Shown piece by piece: positions 53,200 through 61,948 of a stretch of 64,000 nt of DNA; the first letter of the stretch is position 1; every line of letters begins with the position of its first letter. The stretch covers positions 124,001 through 188,000 of the forward strand of contig NZ_BRLB01000003.1 in assembly GCF_027923465.1 (NCBI RefSeq), read 5' to 3'. The translations under genes and the position numbers were made by a program. The DNA comes from Vallitalea longa (GTDB lineage: Bacteria; Bacillota; Clostridia; Lachnospirales; Vallitaleaceae). The notes under the pieces are model-generated. The model was not told the origin of the DNA and did not search any database. It was given only the letters and a program-made list of their open reading frames with translations.

Positions 53200-54087
53200 A
53201 TGGGCTATACAAAAAAAAGAAAGAAATTCACTAAGTTCGATATTATATTATATTCGTTATCAATTATTGTACTAATACTTATTCTTTATCCAATATATTT
53301 TGTTGTTACTGCATCCTTCAGTAATCCTGCGGCTGTGGCAAGCGGTAATGTGTGGTTATGGCCGAAAGGATTTACTTTGGAAGGTTATACAGAACTTCTG
53401 AAGCACAAAGATATATGGATAGGATATAAAAATACAATTTTATATACAATAGCAGGAACTGCAATCGGTGTTTTCGTTAATGTAACTGCTGCTTATACAT
53501 TATCCAGAAAAGATTTCGTAGGTAGAAAATTCTTCATGCTACTATTTGTATTTACCATGTTTTTTAATGGAGGATTGATACCAACATTTCTTACTATAAA
53601 GAATTTTGGACTCTATGACAAGTTCTGGGTTATTGTACTTCCATTTTCAGTATCTGCATTTAATATAATTGTAGCTAGAACGTTTTTTCAGAATTCCATT
53701 CCAGAAACTTTATGGGATCAAGCTAGAATTGATGGATGTGGTAATATAAGATATTTCGTTCAGATTGTATTACCTCTATCAAAAGCTATAGTATCAGTTT
53801 TGGGACTTTGGATAGCAGTTGGTCAATGGAACTCATATTTTAATGCATTAATTTATTTGAAGAGCAGTAGTCTGCATCCTCTTCAACTGATACTAAGGAA
53901 TATTTTGATTACTAATAACATGCAGACTGCAATTGGTAGTGGTGAAGCAGCACAGATTGCACTACGAAGGGCTAATCTTATGAGGTATTCAGTGATAGTA
54001 GTATCTACACTTCCAATTATGTGTGTATACCCATTTGTTCAGAAATATTTTAACAAAGGTGTAATGATTGGAGCAGTGAAAGGGTGA
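53200..54087 (+). CDS. ABC transporter permease, YtcP type
   Basis: 295 residues with about six hydrophobic segments. TASFSNPAAVASGNVWLWPKGFTLEGY and the EAA-like loop DQARIDGCGNIRYFVQIVLPL are typical of the YtcP family that pairs with LplB. The C-terminus FVQKYFNKGVMIGAVKG is diagnostic. GAGGGGAGG precedes the ATG. Confidence 0.93.
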   Translation: MGYTKKRKKFTKFDIILYSLSIIVLILILYPIYFVVTASFSNPAAVASGNVWLWPKGFTLEGYTELLKHKDIWIGYKNTILYTIAGTAIGVFVNVTAAYTLSRKDFVGRKFFMLLFVFTMFFNGGLIPTFLTIKNFGLYDKFWVIVLPFSVSAFNIIVARTFFQNSIPETLWDQARIDGCGNIRYFVQIVLPLSKAIVSVLGLWIAVGQWNSYFNALIYLKSSSLHPLQLILRNILITNNMQTAIGSGEAAQIALRRANLMRYSVIVVSTLPIMCVYPFVQKYFNKGVMIGAVKG

Positions 54088-54158
54088 GAGTTAGTTTTAT
54101 AAATTTAAATAGAATACAATCAAAATTTATGATTTTCTATACTAAGGAGGAATTAACA

Positions 54159-55805
54159 ATGAGAAATCAAACAACAAAGTTATCTATGAAAAAGACTATA
54201 AGTCTTTTAGTTGTAGCAGTATTAATGATTACATGTGTTACAGGATGTGGGTCCAAGAACGAGAAATCAAATGATGGTGGTGCAACAGAAGTTGCAGGAA
54301 CTGCTGATAGCAATTTCAACAAAGAAGGATTACCTATAGTTAATGAACCTGTAACGTTAACCGTATTAACTACTAGATGGGGTAATATGGGAGATAGCTT
54401 CACACAAAATCAATTCTTGAAAGATCTGGAATCCAAGACAAATGTAAAAATAGAGTGGCAAGTTCAATCATTAAGTGATTGGGAAGAACAAAGAGGAATA
54501 TTGTTAGCTGGAGGAGAACTACCTGATATTATTCTTGGAAACAAAACATTTGAAGATACTAACGTTCTAAATAATATAGAGATGTTTTTACCACTTGATG
54601 ATATAGTAGATGAGTATATGCCTAATTACAAGAAGGCTTTAACAGATATGCCAGATCTAAAAAAGACAGTTACATATTTAGATGGGAAAATGTACTCAAT
54701 GGGTAAGAATCTTCCATGTCGACCTGTTGTGTGTAACCAACCTATTATCAACAAAGTTTGGTTAGATAGATTGGGATTAGATGAACCAACTGATATTGAT
54801 CAGTTACATTCAGTACTAAAAGCGTTCAAAGAAAAAGATGCTAATGGTAATGGTGACCCTGATGATGAAATACCTATAACAGGAAGTAAAGGTCTTTCCA
54901 TGGACTTACTTAATCCTTTTGGTATAACTGATGTAAATGGAGCCATGATGCTTGTTGATGAAGATGACACACTAACATTTTATCCAACATGTGAACAATA
55001 TAAAAAAGGTATAAAATGGCTTCATGAATTATATAATGAAGGTATTATCGATGCAGAAGCTTTTACACAAGATGATACTATGTCTCTAGGTAAGAACCAA
55101 GATCCTAATGTTTCAAGAGTAGGTTTTTCATATAACTGGATTCCAGATGCTGTATATGGACAATGGAAAGATGAATATATTGCATTAGCACCTATTGCTG
55201 GATCAGATGGAAAAAGATATGCTGGTGGAGATAAAAATGGTATTAGTGCTATAGAACGTAATGAAGCTTTAATATCAAAAGATTGTAAACATCCTGAAAT
55301 AGCTGCTCGTTGGCTTGATGAATTCTATACAGGTGAAGCAAGTATCCAGAATTTCTGGGGAGCTATAGGAACAGTTATATCTAAAAATGATGATGATACT
55401 TATACTCTTAACAATCCTCCAGAGGGAACTAGTGCTGATGGTTGGTATTGGGACCAGAGCCTAAGAGATTTTGGACCAAAATATGTAAGCGAAGAATTCC
55501 AAGAGAAAATCAAATTATCACCTGAAAGTGGAGATGGATTGAAACTTGAATTAAGTAAATTAGGAGAAGATTATATCACTAAATCGTATCCAAAAGTATT
55601 ATTGAGTTCAGAAGAAATAGAAGAATTGGCTTCGTTGGAAACAGATATCAATAAATTTATTGAAGTTACTAGAGCTGATTGGGTAATTAATGGTAATGTA
55701 GATGAAGGTTGGGATGAGTATGTCAATAAATTGAATGAAATGGGATTAGAACGTTTGATTCAAATTCGTACTGATGCAATGGAGCGTTATACAAAAGATG
55801 AATAA
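54159..55805 (+). CDS. Sugar-binding lipoprotein, LipO/YtcQ type
   Basis: 548 residues from the ATG after AAGGAGGAATTAAC; the frame extends to 54084 but lacks a ribosome site there. Lipoprotein signal MKKTISLLVVAVLMITCVTGC, with the lipidated cysteine in VTGC. The long mature domain (WLDRLGLDEPTDIDQLHSVLKAFKEKDANGNG with a calcium-like DANGNGDPDDE loop; CKHPEIAARWLDEFY) is characteristic of LipO/YtcQ proteins. It works with the two permeases upstream. Confidence 0.93.
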   Translation: MRNQTTKLSMKKTISLLVVAVLMITCVTGCGSKNEKSNDGGATEVAGTADSNFNKEGLPIVNEPVTLTVLTTRWGNMGDSFTQNQFLKDLESKTNVKIEWQVQSLSDWEEQRGILLAGGELPDIILGNKTFEDTNVLNNIEMFLPLDDIVDEYMPNYKKALTDMPDLKKTVTYLDGKMYSMGKNLPCRPVVCNQPIINKVWLDRLGLDEPTDIDQLHSVLKAFKEKDANGNGDPDDEIPITGSKGLSMDLLNPFGITDVNGAMMLVDEDDTLTFYPTCEQYKKGIKWLHELYNEGIIDAEAFTQDDTMSLGKNQDPNVSRVGFSYNWIPDAVYGQWKDEYIALAPIAGSDGKRYAGGDKNGISAIERNEALISKDCKHPEIAARWLDEFYTGEASIQNFWGAIGTVISKNDDDTYTLNNPPEGTSADGWYWDQSLRDFGPKYVSEEFQEKIKLSPESGDGLKLELSKLGEDYITKSYPKVLLSSEEIEELASLETDINKFIEVTRADWVINGNVDEGWDEYVNKLNEMGLERLIQIRTDAMERYTKDE

Positions 55806-55838
55806 TATTTATTTTACTATAGCTTAATGGATGATATG

Positions 55839-55936
55839 TTAATAAGGGGTTGTTCTGTAATATTTCGGTTTTATCCTAATATAGGCTTTCCTCTTAATGT
55901 AATAATATGAAATTGTGTAGCAACCCCTTTATTAAT
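55839..55936 (+). other. Long-range inverted repeat between binding-protein and GH31 genes
   Basis: TTAATAAGGGGTTG (55839-55852) and CAACCCCTTTATTAA (55921-55935) pair with one bulged base around a 68-nt loop. There is no T-run. Like the hairpin at 47834, it follows a binding-protein gene and may stabilise its mRNA or throttle the downstream hydrolase. Confidence 0.55.
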
Positions 55937-55987
55937 ACAATTAATGCAGAAAGATAATTGATATGATACAAATATGAGGATTATAAA

Positions 55988-57916
55988 ATGAAAACATATA
56001 AGTATGATTTAAATGATGTAACAGATATTAATGATTTGGATTCTGTATACTTGGAAAAAGAAAATAATGAATGTACAGTTGTCATTAATATGGATTATCA
56101 AGCAGCTTATGGTATGGGAGAAAGATTCAATCATATTAATCAGAAAGGTTTAACTGTACAATCACATGTATATGAAAAATTTTGTAATCAAGATAAAATC
56201 AGTTATTGTCCTATTCCTTTTTTCTTCACCAATACAGGATTAGGAGTTTATGTGGATTCATGGGTAATAAATGAATTTGAATTTGCTGATACAATAAAGA
56301 TTACGATTAATAGAGATAGTTTAGATGTATTTCCAGAAATATATTTTTTCCTTGGCGAACCTAAAGATATCATCATGGAATATGTGAAGTTAACTGGCAA
56401 ACCTTCAATTATACCAAAATGGAGTTTCGGTTCATGGATATCAGCCAATAGATGGAACAAATATGAATTAGTAGAAGAGCAGATCGGTTTACTAGAAAAA
56501 TATAGGTTCCCTGCCAATGTCATGGTTCTTGAAGCATGGAGTGACGAAGCTACTTTTTATAGATGGAACGAAAATGGTGAATGGAAAAGCCCTAAAGAAA
56601 TGATTGATAAACTTCATGAACGAGGGATCAAATTATTATTGTGGCAATGTCCAGTTATAAAAAAAATGTATGAGGGAGAATCACATAGAATCAATAATGA
56701 AGATTGGGAATATGTTAAGCAGAATAATTTATGCTTGAAAAATTCAGATGGAAGTCCATATATTATTCCAGAGGGACATTGGTTCAGTGGGTCAATGATT
56801 CCGGATTTCACTAATCCAGGAACAATAAAATGGTGGTTTTCTAAAAGACAACATCTATTAGATATAGGAGTAGATGGATTTAAAACAGATGGTGGAGAAT
56901 TTGTCTATGATGATGATATACAAGCTCATAATGGTATGAAAGGTATTGAATTGAAAAATGCTTATGCATCTAGTTATGTACAAGCTTATCATGATTTTAT
57001 AGGCAAAGACAGAATATTATTCAGCAGAGCTGGCTATAAAGGACAACAAAATTTTCCGATACAATGGGCTGGTGATCAGCAATCTACTTGGGATGAATTT
57101 CGTCATATTATAATTGCTGGAATATCATTAGGTATAAGTGGAGTTCCTTTTTGGGGTTTTGATATTGCTGGATTCGCAGGAGAACTTCCATCCATTGAAC
57201 TGTATGAAAGAGCAACACAGTTAGCTGTATTCACACCTATAATGCAATGGCACTCAGAACCATTAGGTGGCCAATTTTCAGAAATAATGCCTAGTACAAA
57301 AGATAATAATGATAGAAGTCCGTGGAATATGGCTGCATGCTATCAAGATGAAGACTTGATAGATAGGTTAAGATATCATTATAATCTAAGAACGAATTTA
57401 TTACCTTACATATATAATCAAGCAATAAACTCCTGTGATGATGGTGTTCCAATGATGAAACATCTAGTTTTAGAGTATCCAGACGATGAGTCGGTATATG
57501 ATATTGAAGATTGTTTCATGCTTGGGGATATTTTAATTGCTCCTGTAATAACTGAAGGCAAGACAGATAGAGAGGTATATCTACCAGATGGTATATGGAC
57601 TAATCTTTGGAGTGGTGAAATATTAAAAGGAAACAAAAAATATCAAATCCATTGTGGAAAAGAACGAATTCCGGTTTTTGCACGTAATGGAGCATGTATT
57701 GCCTTGAATTTAGGTGAAGACAGGAAATTAGGTAGTTATGTTGGTAATAGTACGAAAAGTTATAATCAATTATGTTTCTACATAGTTGGTAATGAAGGAG
57801 AATATTGTTTTCATGATGATCTAGGAAATAAAATAATTATAACTTGGAAAGATGATATCCATAAGGCAAAAGTTCTATCTGGAAATATTAGATTTGATAT
57901 TATTAAGAATATATAA
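55988..57916 (+). CDS. GH31 glycoside hydrolase (642 residues)
   Basis: Cytoplasmic, without signal peptide, and shorter than the other GH31 here. Catalytic segments are VDGFKTDGGEFV near residue 300 (nucleophile Asp) and WAGDQQSTWDEF near 360 (acid/base Asp), plus WGFDIAGFAG. The FKTDGGE form resembles the YicI-like alpha-xylosidase/alpha-glucosidase branch more than classic maltases. It ends the LplB-YtcP-LipO operon. The substrate may be an alpha-glucoside or alpha-xyloside; the sequence alone does not decide. Confidence 0.9.
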   Translation: MKTYKYDLNDVTDINDLDSVYLEKENNECTVVINMDYQAAYGMGERFNHINQKGLTVQSHVYEKFCNQDKISYCPIPFFFTNTGLGVYVDSWVINEFEFADTIKITINRDSLDVFPEIYFFLGEPKDIIMEYVKLTGKPSIIPKWSFGSWISANRWNKYELVEEQIGLLEKYRFPANVMVLEAWSDEATFYRWNENGEWKSPKEMIDKLHERGIKLLLWQCPVIKKMYEGESHRINNEDWEYVKQNNLCLKNSDGSPYIIPEGHWFSGSMIPDFTNPGTIKWWFSKRQHLLDIGVDGFKTDGGEFVYDDDIQAHNGMKGIELKNAYASSYVQAYHDFIGKDRILFSRAGYKGQQNFPIQWAGDQQSTWDEFRHIIIAGISLGISGVPFWGFDIAGFAGELPSIELYERATQLAVFTPIMQWHSEPLGGQFSEIMPSTKDNNDRSPWNMAACYQDEDLIDRLRYHYNLRTNLLPYIYNQAINSCDDGVPMMKHLVLEYPDDESVYDIEDCFMLGDILIAPVITEGKTDREVYLPDGIWTNLWSGEILKGNKKYQIHCGKERIPVFARNGACIALNLGEDRKLGSYVGNSTKSYNQLCFYIVGNEGEYCFHDDLGNKIIITWKDDIHKAKVLSGNIRFDIIKNI

Positions 57917-57960
57917 TATATTTATAAAATATAGAAAGCATGAATTTAGAAACTCTATAG

Positions 57961-57999
57961 AATGTATCGGTTTGGTGAAAATCAAATCGATACATTTTT
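57961..57999 (+). terminator. Intrinsic terminator after the second GH31 operon
   Basis: AATGTATCGGTTTG and CAAATCGATACATT form the stem, then TTTT. Confidence 0.8.
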
Positions 58000-58057
58000 G
58001 ATGTAATAATACAGAGACGTCATCAGCAAAATAACTACAAAACCCTTTTGTCATCTC

Positions 58058-58086
58058 TTGACATATGTAAGGTTTGGCGGTAGACT
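58058..58086 (+). promoter_or_regulatory. Promoter of the second LacI gene with overlapping operator
   Basis: TTGACA, 17-bp spacer, TAGACT, with operator-like GTTTGGCGGTAGAC (58072-58085) over the -10. It is a duplicated copy of the element at 49328-49356. Two operator positions differ from the first copy and weaken the palindrome. Confidence 0.7.
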
Positions 58087-58228
58087 ATATGCAAAGTATT
58101 TCGTTTTTTTGCATTTTGACAAAATTATTATTTATATATTATAATGATTGTTGATTATTAACAAACCTTGGATGCTGTGAATTGTTAATACCAAAATGTA
58201 TGAATATCAATTGAAGGGGAAAAGATAT

Positions 58229-59239
58229 ATGACTATAAGAGATATTGCTAATGCTGTTGGAGTAACGCCTACTACAGTTTCCAATGTTATTAATGGAAAT
58301 TATAAAAAAGTTTCACAAAAGACTATTGACAAAGTTCAAAAAGTCATAAAAGAAACAGGTTATATACCTAATAAAAATGCTAGAGCGCTTGTAAAGAATT
58401 CTTCTAAGATAATAGGTGTGATATTTCCAAAAACCATAGAGGGGTTTATGCAGAATCCATTTCATTCTCAGATTTTGACAGGCATTGAAAAAGTTATAAG
58501 TGCTAAAGAATATTACCTTATGATAAAATCTATAGATACATATGAAGATATGTATCAGCTAATGCAGAATTGGAGTGTTGATGGTTTCGTAATACTTAGC
58601 CTTATAGGGTATCAGCTTCCTAAGTTAGAAAAATTTAAAGACGTTCCAGTAGTTTTTATAGATACTTATTATGAAGAATTGAAATACATCAATATTGGGT
58701 CAGAAGACTACGAAGGTGAGTATAATGCAGCAGACTATTTGTTGGAGATGGGACACGAATCAATAGGTTTCATATCTTATCATATAGATTACCCCAGTGT
58801 TATTAGTATGAGACTGAATGGGTTCAAAGATGCATTAAAGAACAAAGGGATTCCTTTCAATCATTCAAATGATGTATTAGAAATAGAAGAAATCAATTTT
58901 GATGATGCTGAATGTAGTAATAGAATTCTTGATTTTGTAAAGAATAAAACAGGTATATGTGTCAGTGCTGATATTCTTGCTATAGAAATAATGGAAGTGT
59001 TAAAAGATAACGGATATAGTATTCCTGACGATATTTCTATTATTGGTTTTGATAATGTATATTTATCTAAACTTGTTAATCCTAAACTTACAACCATAAA
59101 TCAAGATATCATAGAAAAAGGTAATATAGCAGCAGAGAAATTAATAAATATGATTGAAAAAAAGAATAATAAAGAGCCAAACATTAAGATTCCAACAAAT
59201 CTTGTTATAAGAGATTCAGTAAAAAAAATTAATCAATAA
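58229..59239 (+). CDS. LacI-family regulator, paralogue 2
   Basis: 336 residues from the ATG after AAGGGGAAAAG; an in-frame ATG at 58196 lacks a ribosome site. The helix-turn-helix is almost identical to paralogue 1 (TIRDIANAVGVTPTTVSNVINGNYKKVSQKTIDKV), predicting the same operator preference. The effector domain differs at scattered positions. It follows the second GH31 operon after a terminator and has its own duplicated promoter. The pair could cross-regulate both alpha-glycoside systems. Confidence 0.93.
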   Translation: MTIRDIANAVGVTPTTVSNVINGNYKKVSQKTIDKVQKVIKETGYIPNKNARALVKNSSKIIGVIFPKTIEGFMQNPFHSQILTGIEKVISAKEYYLMIKSIDTYEDMYQLMQNWSVDGFVILSLIGYQLPKLEKFKDVPVVFIDTYYEELKYINIGSEDYEGEYNAADYLLEMGHESIGFISYHIDYPSVISMRLNGFKDALKNKGIPFNHSNDVLEIEEINFDDAECSNRILDFVKNKTGICVSADILAIEIMEVLKDNGYSIPDDISIIGFDNVYLSKLVNPKLTTINQDIIEKGNIAAEKLINMIEKKNNKEPNIKIPTNLVIRDSVKKINQ

Positions 59240-59315
59240 ATAATATTAACGATGAAAAATGATATTAAGGTAATCAAACTAGGAATTTACAAAATGAATT
59301 GGAGGATACAACAAG

Positions 59316-59570
59316 ATGGAACGAATAAAAAATTTTTTTGATAAACATTGGAGAGCTGTAGTTATAGTTATTGCTGTAATATATATGGGAATAGGTTTAT
59401 TTCAGCTTATTACAGGTAAAGAACTAGACCCATCTACCTCGAAAAGTGTAGGAACAGTCTTGATGATGTTGGCATTAGCAATATTCCTCTATGGAAAAAG
59501 AACAGAAAGAATGGAAATGGAAGAGAAAAAAGCACTAGAAGAAAAAGAAAGAGAAGAAGAAATAAAATAA
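59316..59570 (+). CDS. Small membrane protein with acidic/basic coiled tail
   Basis: 84 residues. Two hydrophobic segments (about 13-31 and 45-60) are followed by a highly charged, probably helical tail (RMEMEEKKALEEKEREEEIK). GGAGGATACAAC precedes the ATG. No family recognised. It stands alone between two LacI genes. Confidence 0.7.
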   Translation: MERIKNFFDKHWRAVVIVIAVIYMGIGLFQLITGKELDPSTSKSVGTVLMMLALAIFLYGKRTERMEMEEKKALEEKEREEEIK

Positions 59571-59574
59571 GTCA

Positions 59575-59634
59575 TTGACAAGGATAATATATCATTATAT
59601 AATGAAAACAAAGTTACTAAAACGTTTACTCTAA
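59575..59634 (+). promoter_or_regulatory. Consensus promoter and operator of the inositol-locus LacI gene
   Basis: TTGACA (59575-59580), a 17-bp spacer and TATAAT (59598-59603) match consensus exactly. The operator ACTAAAACGTTTACTCTAA (59616-59634) sits at the predicted start of transcription; the same 19 bp recur at 60777-60795. This implies autoregulation. Confidence 0.8.
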
Positions 59635-59697
59635 TATAACTTTAATCATTATTTAATGATATATTTTTGTGTTCAATTTATTTTAGGAGTTGGAATT

Positions 59698-60711
59698 ATG
59701 AAAGTTACTATAAAAGATATAGCCGAGATAGCAAATGTATCTGTTGCTACTGTTTCAAGAGTTGTAAATAATAAAAGTAAAGGTGTAGGAGAAGAAACAA
59801 GAAAAAGAATTCTTGAACTTATTGACCAATATGATTTTCAACCAAGTGCAGTTGCAAGAGGATTAGTAACCAAAAAATCCAAAATAATAGGATTGATCAT
59901 TCCAGATTTGACTAATCCATTTTATCCTAAGATGACAAAAGGAATAGAAGATGTAGCGCATGAACATGGATATAATATCATATTATGCGATGGTAATAAT
60001 TCAAAAGAAAAAGAAGCTGCTTATTTAGATTTTCTTAATGAACATTATGTATGTGGAATAATATATAATAACTTTCATACCATAAGCAATACCATATTGA
60101 ATAAGATAATGAAAAGTTCTCTACCATTAGTATTCATTGATTCCAAACCGGAAACAAAAAGATGCAAATGTGTTTATCTTGACAATAGAAAAGCTATGTA
60201 TGAATTAGTTGAATATCTTATACTCAATGGGCATAGAAAAATCGCTTTTATAACGGGACCTTTAGACAGCTACTCCACTAATGAACGATACAAAGGATAT
60301 ATCAATGCTCTATCCGACTATGATATGCCTATTGATTCTGACCTAATAGTTCAAGGTGACTATATTATAAAAGATGGTTATAATGCAGTTGGAAAACTAT
60401 TTAGTCAGACAAAAGATTTTACAGTAATAGCATGCTGCAATGATCTTATGGCTATAGGAGCAATGGAAAAATTAGAAGATATGGGAATTGATGTTCCAGA
60501 AGACATATCAGTTGTTGGATTCGATGATATAGATATCGCTAGTTTAGTTAGACCTAAGTTGACAACTGTTGCCCAACCGATACATGAAATGGGAAGAGAA
60601 GCGGCTAACATGATAATTAATATTATTGAAGGCAGAAGTAATAAAATACAAGATAATATTATATTCAAGCCTAATCTGGTAATTAGAGATTCCGTTAAAA
60701 AAATAAATTAA
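59698..60711 (+). CDS. LacI-family regulator of the adjacent inositol-type operon
   Basis: 337 residues from the ATG after TTAGGAGTTGG; the frame is open to 59656. Helix-turn-helix TIKDIAEIANVSVATVSRVVNNKSKGVGEETRKRI, then a RipR/PurR-like effector domain (IPDLTNPFYPKMTKGIEDVAHEHGY, VVGFDDIDIASLVRPKLTTVAQP). Four AAAACGTTTAC-type operators flank it, one at its own promoter and three before iolC. It therefore probably represses iolC and itself, replacing the DeoR-type IolR of Bacillus. The inducer is unknown. Confidence 0.93.
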   Translation: MKVTIKDIAEIANVSVATVSRVVNNKSKGVGEETRKRILELIDQYDFQPSAVARGLVTKKSKIIGLIIPDLTNPFYPKMTKGIEDVAHEHGYNIILCDGNNSKEKEAAYLDFLNEHYVCGIIYNNFHTISNTILNKIMKSSLPLVFIDSKPETKRCKCVYLDNRKAMYELVEYLILNGHRKIAFITGPLDSYSTNERYKGYINALSDYDMPIDSDLIVQGDYIIKDGYNAVGKLFSQTKDFTVIACCNDLMAIGAMEKLEDMGIDVPEDISVVGFDDIDIASLVRPKLTTVAQPIHEMGREAANMIINIIEGRSNKIQDNIIFKPNLVIRDSVKKIN

Positions 60712-60776
60712 ACATTGAAATAGTCTTTTAATAACAAGTAGTAAAGACCTTATTGAAAGATTTACTTATAGGCACA

Positions 60777-60795
60777 ACTAAAACGTTTACTCTAA
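60777..60795. promoter_or_regulatory. Operator copy 2 before iolC
   Basis: ACTAAAACGTTTACTCTAA, identical over 19 bp to the site at 59616-59634. Confidence 0.75.
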
Positions 60796-60819
60796 ACCTA
60801 TTATTTATTTTTTGGGGAT

Positions 60820-60836
60820 AACGTAAACGTTTTCCC
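60820..60836. promoter_or_regulatory. Operator copy 3 before iolC
   Basis: AACGTAAACGTTTTCCC contains the same GTAAACGTTTT core in opposite orientation to copies 1 and 2. Confidence 0.65.
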
Positions 60837-60873
60837 AATATAAATGTAACAAGTGAATTATTTTTTTATACTT

Positions 60874-60890
60874 AACGTAAACGTTTTAGT
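60874..60890. promoter_or_regulatory. Operator copy 4 before iolC
   Basis: AACGTAAACGTTTTAGT, reverse complement of the core of copies 1 and 2, 23 bp before the iolC start. It follows a TATACT box (60867-60872) that may be the iolC -10. Confidence 0.7.
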
Positions 60891-60913
60891 AGAAAATGAT
60901 AAGGAGGATTATA

Positions 60914-61930
60914 ATGAACAACTTGGTATTTCAAAAAAATAGAGATCTGGATTTAATAGCACTAGGGCGTCTTGCAGTAGATTTGAATGCTAATGAGATG
61001 GGTCCTATGGAAGAAACATCTACATTTTCTAAATATTTAGGAGGTTCTCCAGCTAATATATGTATAGCTGTATCAAGGTTGGGACTAAAATCAGGATTTA
61101 TTGGAAGAGTCGCTGATGATCAATTCGGGCGTTTTATTATTAATTATCTAAAGGATAGTGGCATCGACTATTCTAATGTCACTGTAGATGAATCAGGTGC
61201 CAAAACTGGTCTTACATTCACGGAAATCAAATCACCAACAGATTGCAGTATTTTAATGTATCGTTATAATGCTGTTGATCTTAAATTTGATATATGTGAT
61301 GTAAAAGAGGAGTATATCAAAAGGTCAAAAGCAATACTTATATCAGGAACCGCTCTAGCTGCTAGTCCATCTAGAGAAGCAGTATTTGCGGCAGTAGAAC
61401 TTGCAAGAAAGCATAAGACAGTAGTCTTTTTTGATATAGATTATCGCCCATATACTTGGAAATCAGTTGAAGAAACTGCTATATATTATAGCTTGTTGGC
61501 TGAAAGATGTGATGTAATCATAGGAACTAGAGAAGAATTTGATATGCTTGAGATGATTTCTGATCCTGATAATGAAGATGATGATGTTACGGCTAACAAA
61601 TGGTTCGATTACAATGCAAAAATAATGGTCATAAAACATGGAAAAGAAGGTTCATATGCTTATACAGCAGAAGGAAAAAAATATACAGGAGCAGTTTTTC
61701 CTGTAATACCTGTTAAGACATTTGGTGCAGGAGATTCTTATGCAGGTGGATTCATATATGGATTAATGCAAGGATATGATCCAGGAAAAGCTATGGAATT
61801 AGGTGCAGCTTCAGCTTCCATTGTTGTATCAAGTCACAGTTGTTCAGATGCTATGCCAGATATTAATAAGATACATAGATTCATAAAGCAATATGATGGT
61901 GAAAAATCTTATGATGTAAAGAATATATAA
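60914..61930 (+). CDS. iolC: 5-dehydro-2-deoxygluconokinase
   Basis: 338 residues from the ATG after AAGGAGGATTAT. PfkB-family kinase with LGGSPANICIAVSRLGLKSGFIGRVADDQFGRF near the N-terminus and the catalytic GAGDSYAGGF near 280. The opening DLIALGRLAVDLNANEMGPMEE is characteristic of IolC, which phosphorylates 5-dehydro-2-deoxy-D-gluconate in myo-inositol breakdown. It leads an operon with an aldehyde dehydrogenase and a class II aldolase, consistent with that pathway. Confidence 0.9.
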   Translation: MNNLVFQKNRDLDLIALGRLAVDLNANEMGPMEETSTFSKYLGGSPANICIAVSRLGLKSGFIGRVADDQFGRFIINYLKDSGIDYSNVTVDESGAKTGLTFTEIKSPTDCSILMYRYNAVDLKFDICDVKEEYIKRSKAILISGTALAASPSREAVFAAVELARKHKTVVFFDIDYRPYTWKSVEETAIYYSLLAERCDVIIGTREEFDMLEMISDPDNEDDDVTANKWFDYNAKIMVIKHGKEGSYAYTAEGKKYTGAVFPVIPVKTFGAGDSYAGGFIYGLMQGYDPGKAMELGAASASIVVSSHSCSDAMPDINKIHRFIKQYDGEKSYDVKNI

Positions 61931-61948
61931 TTAGGGAGGAATTACATA

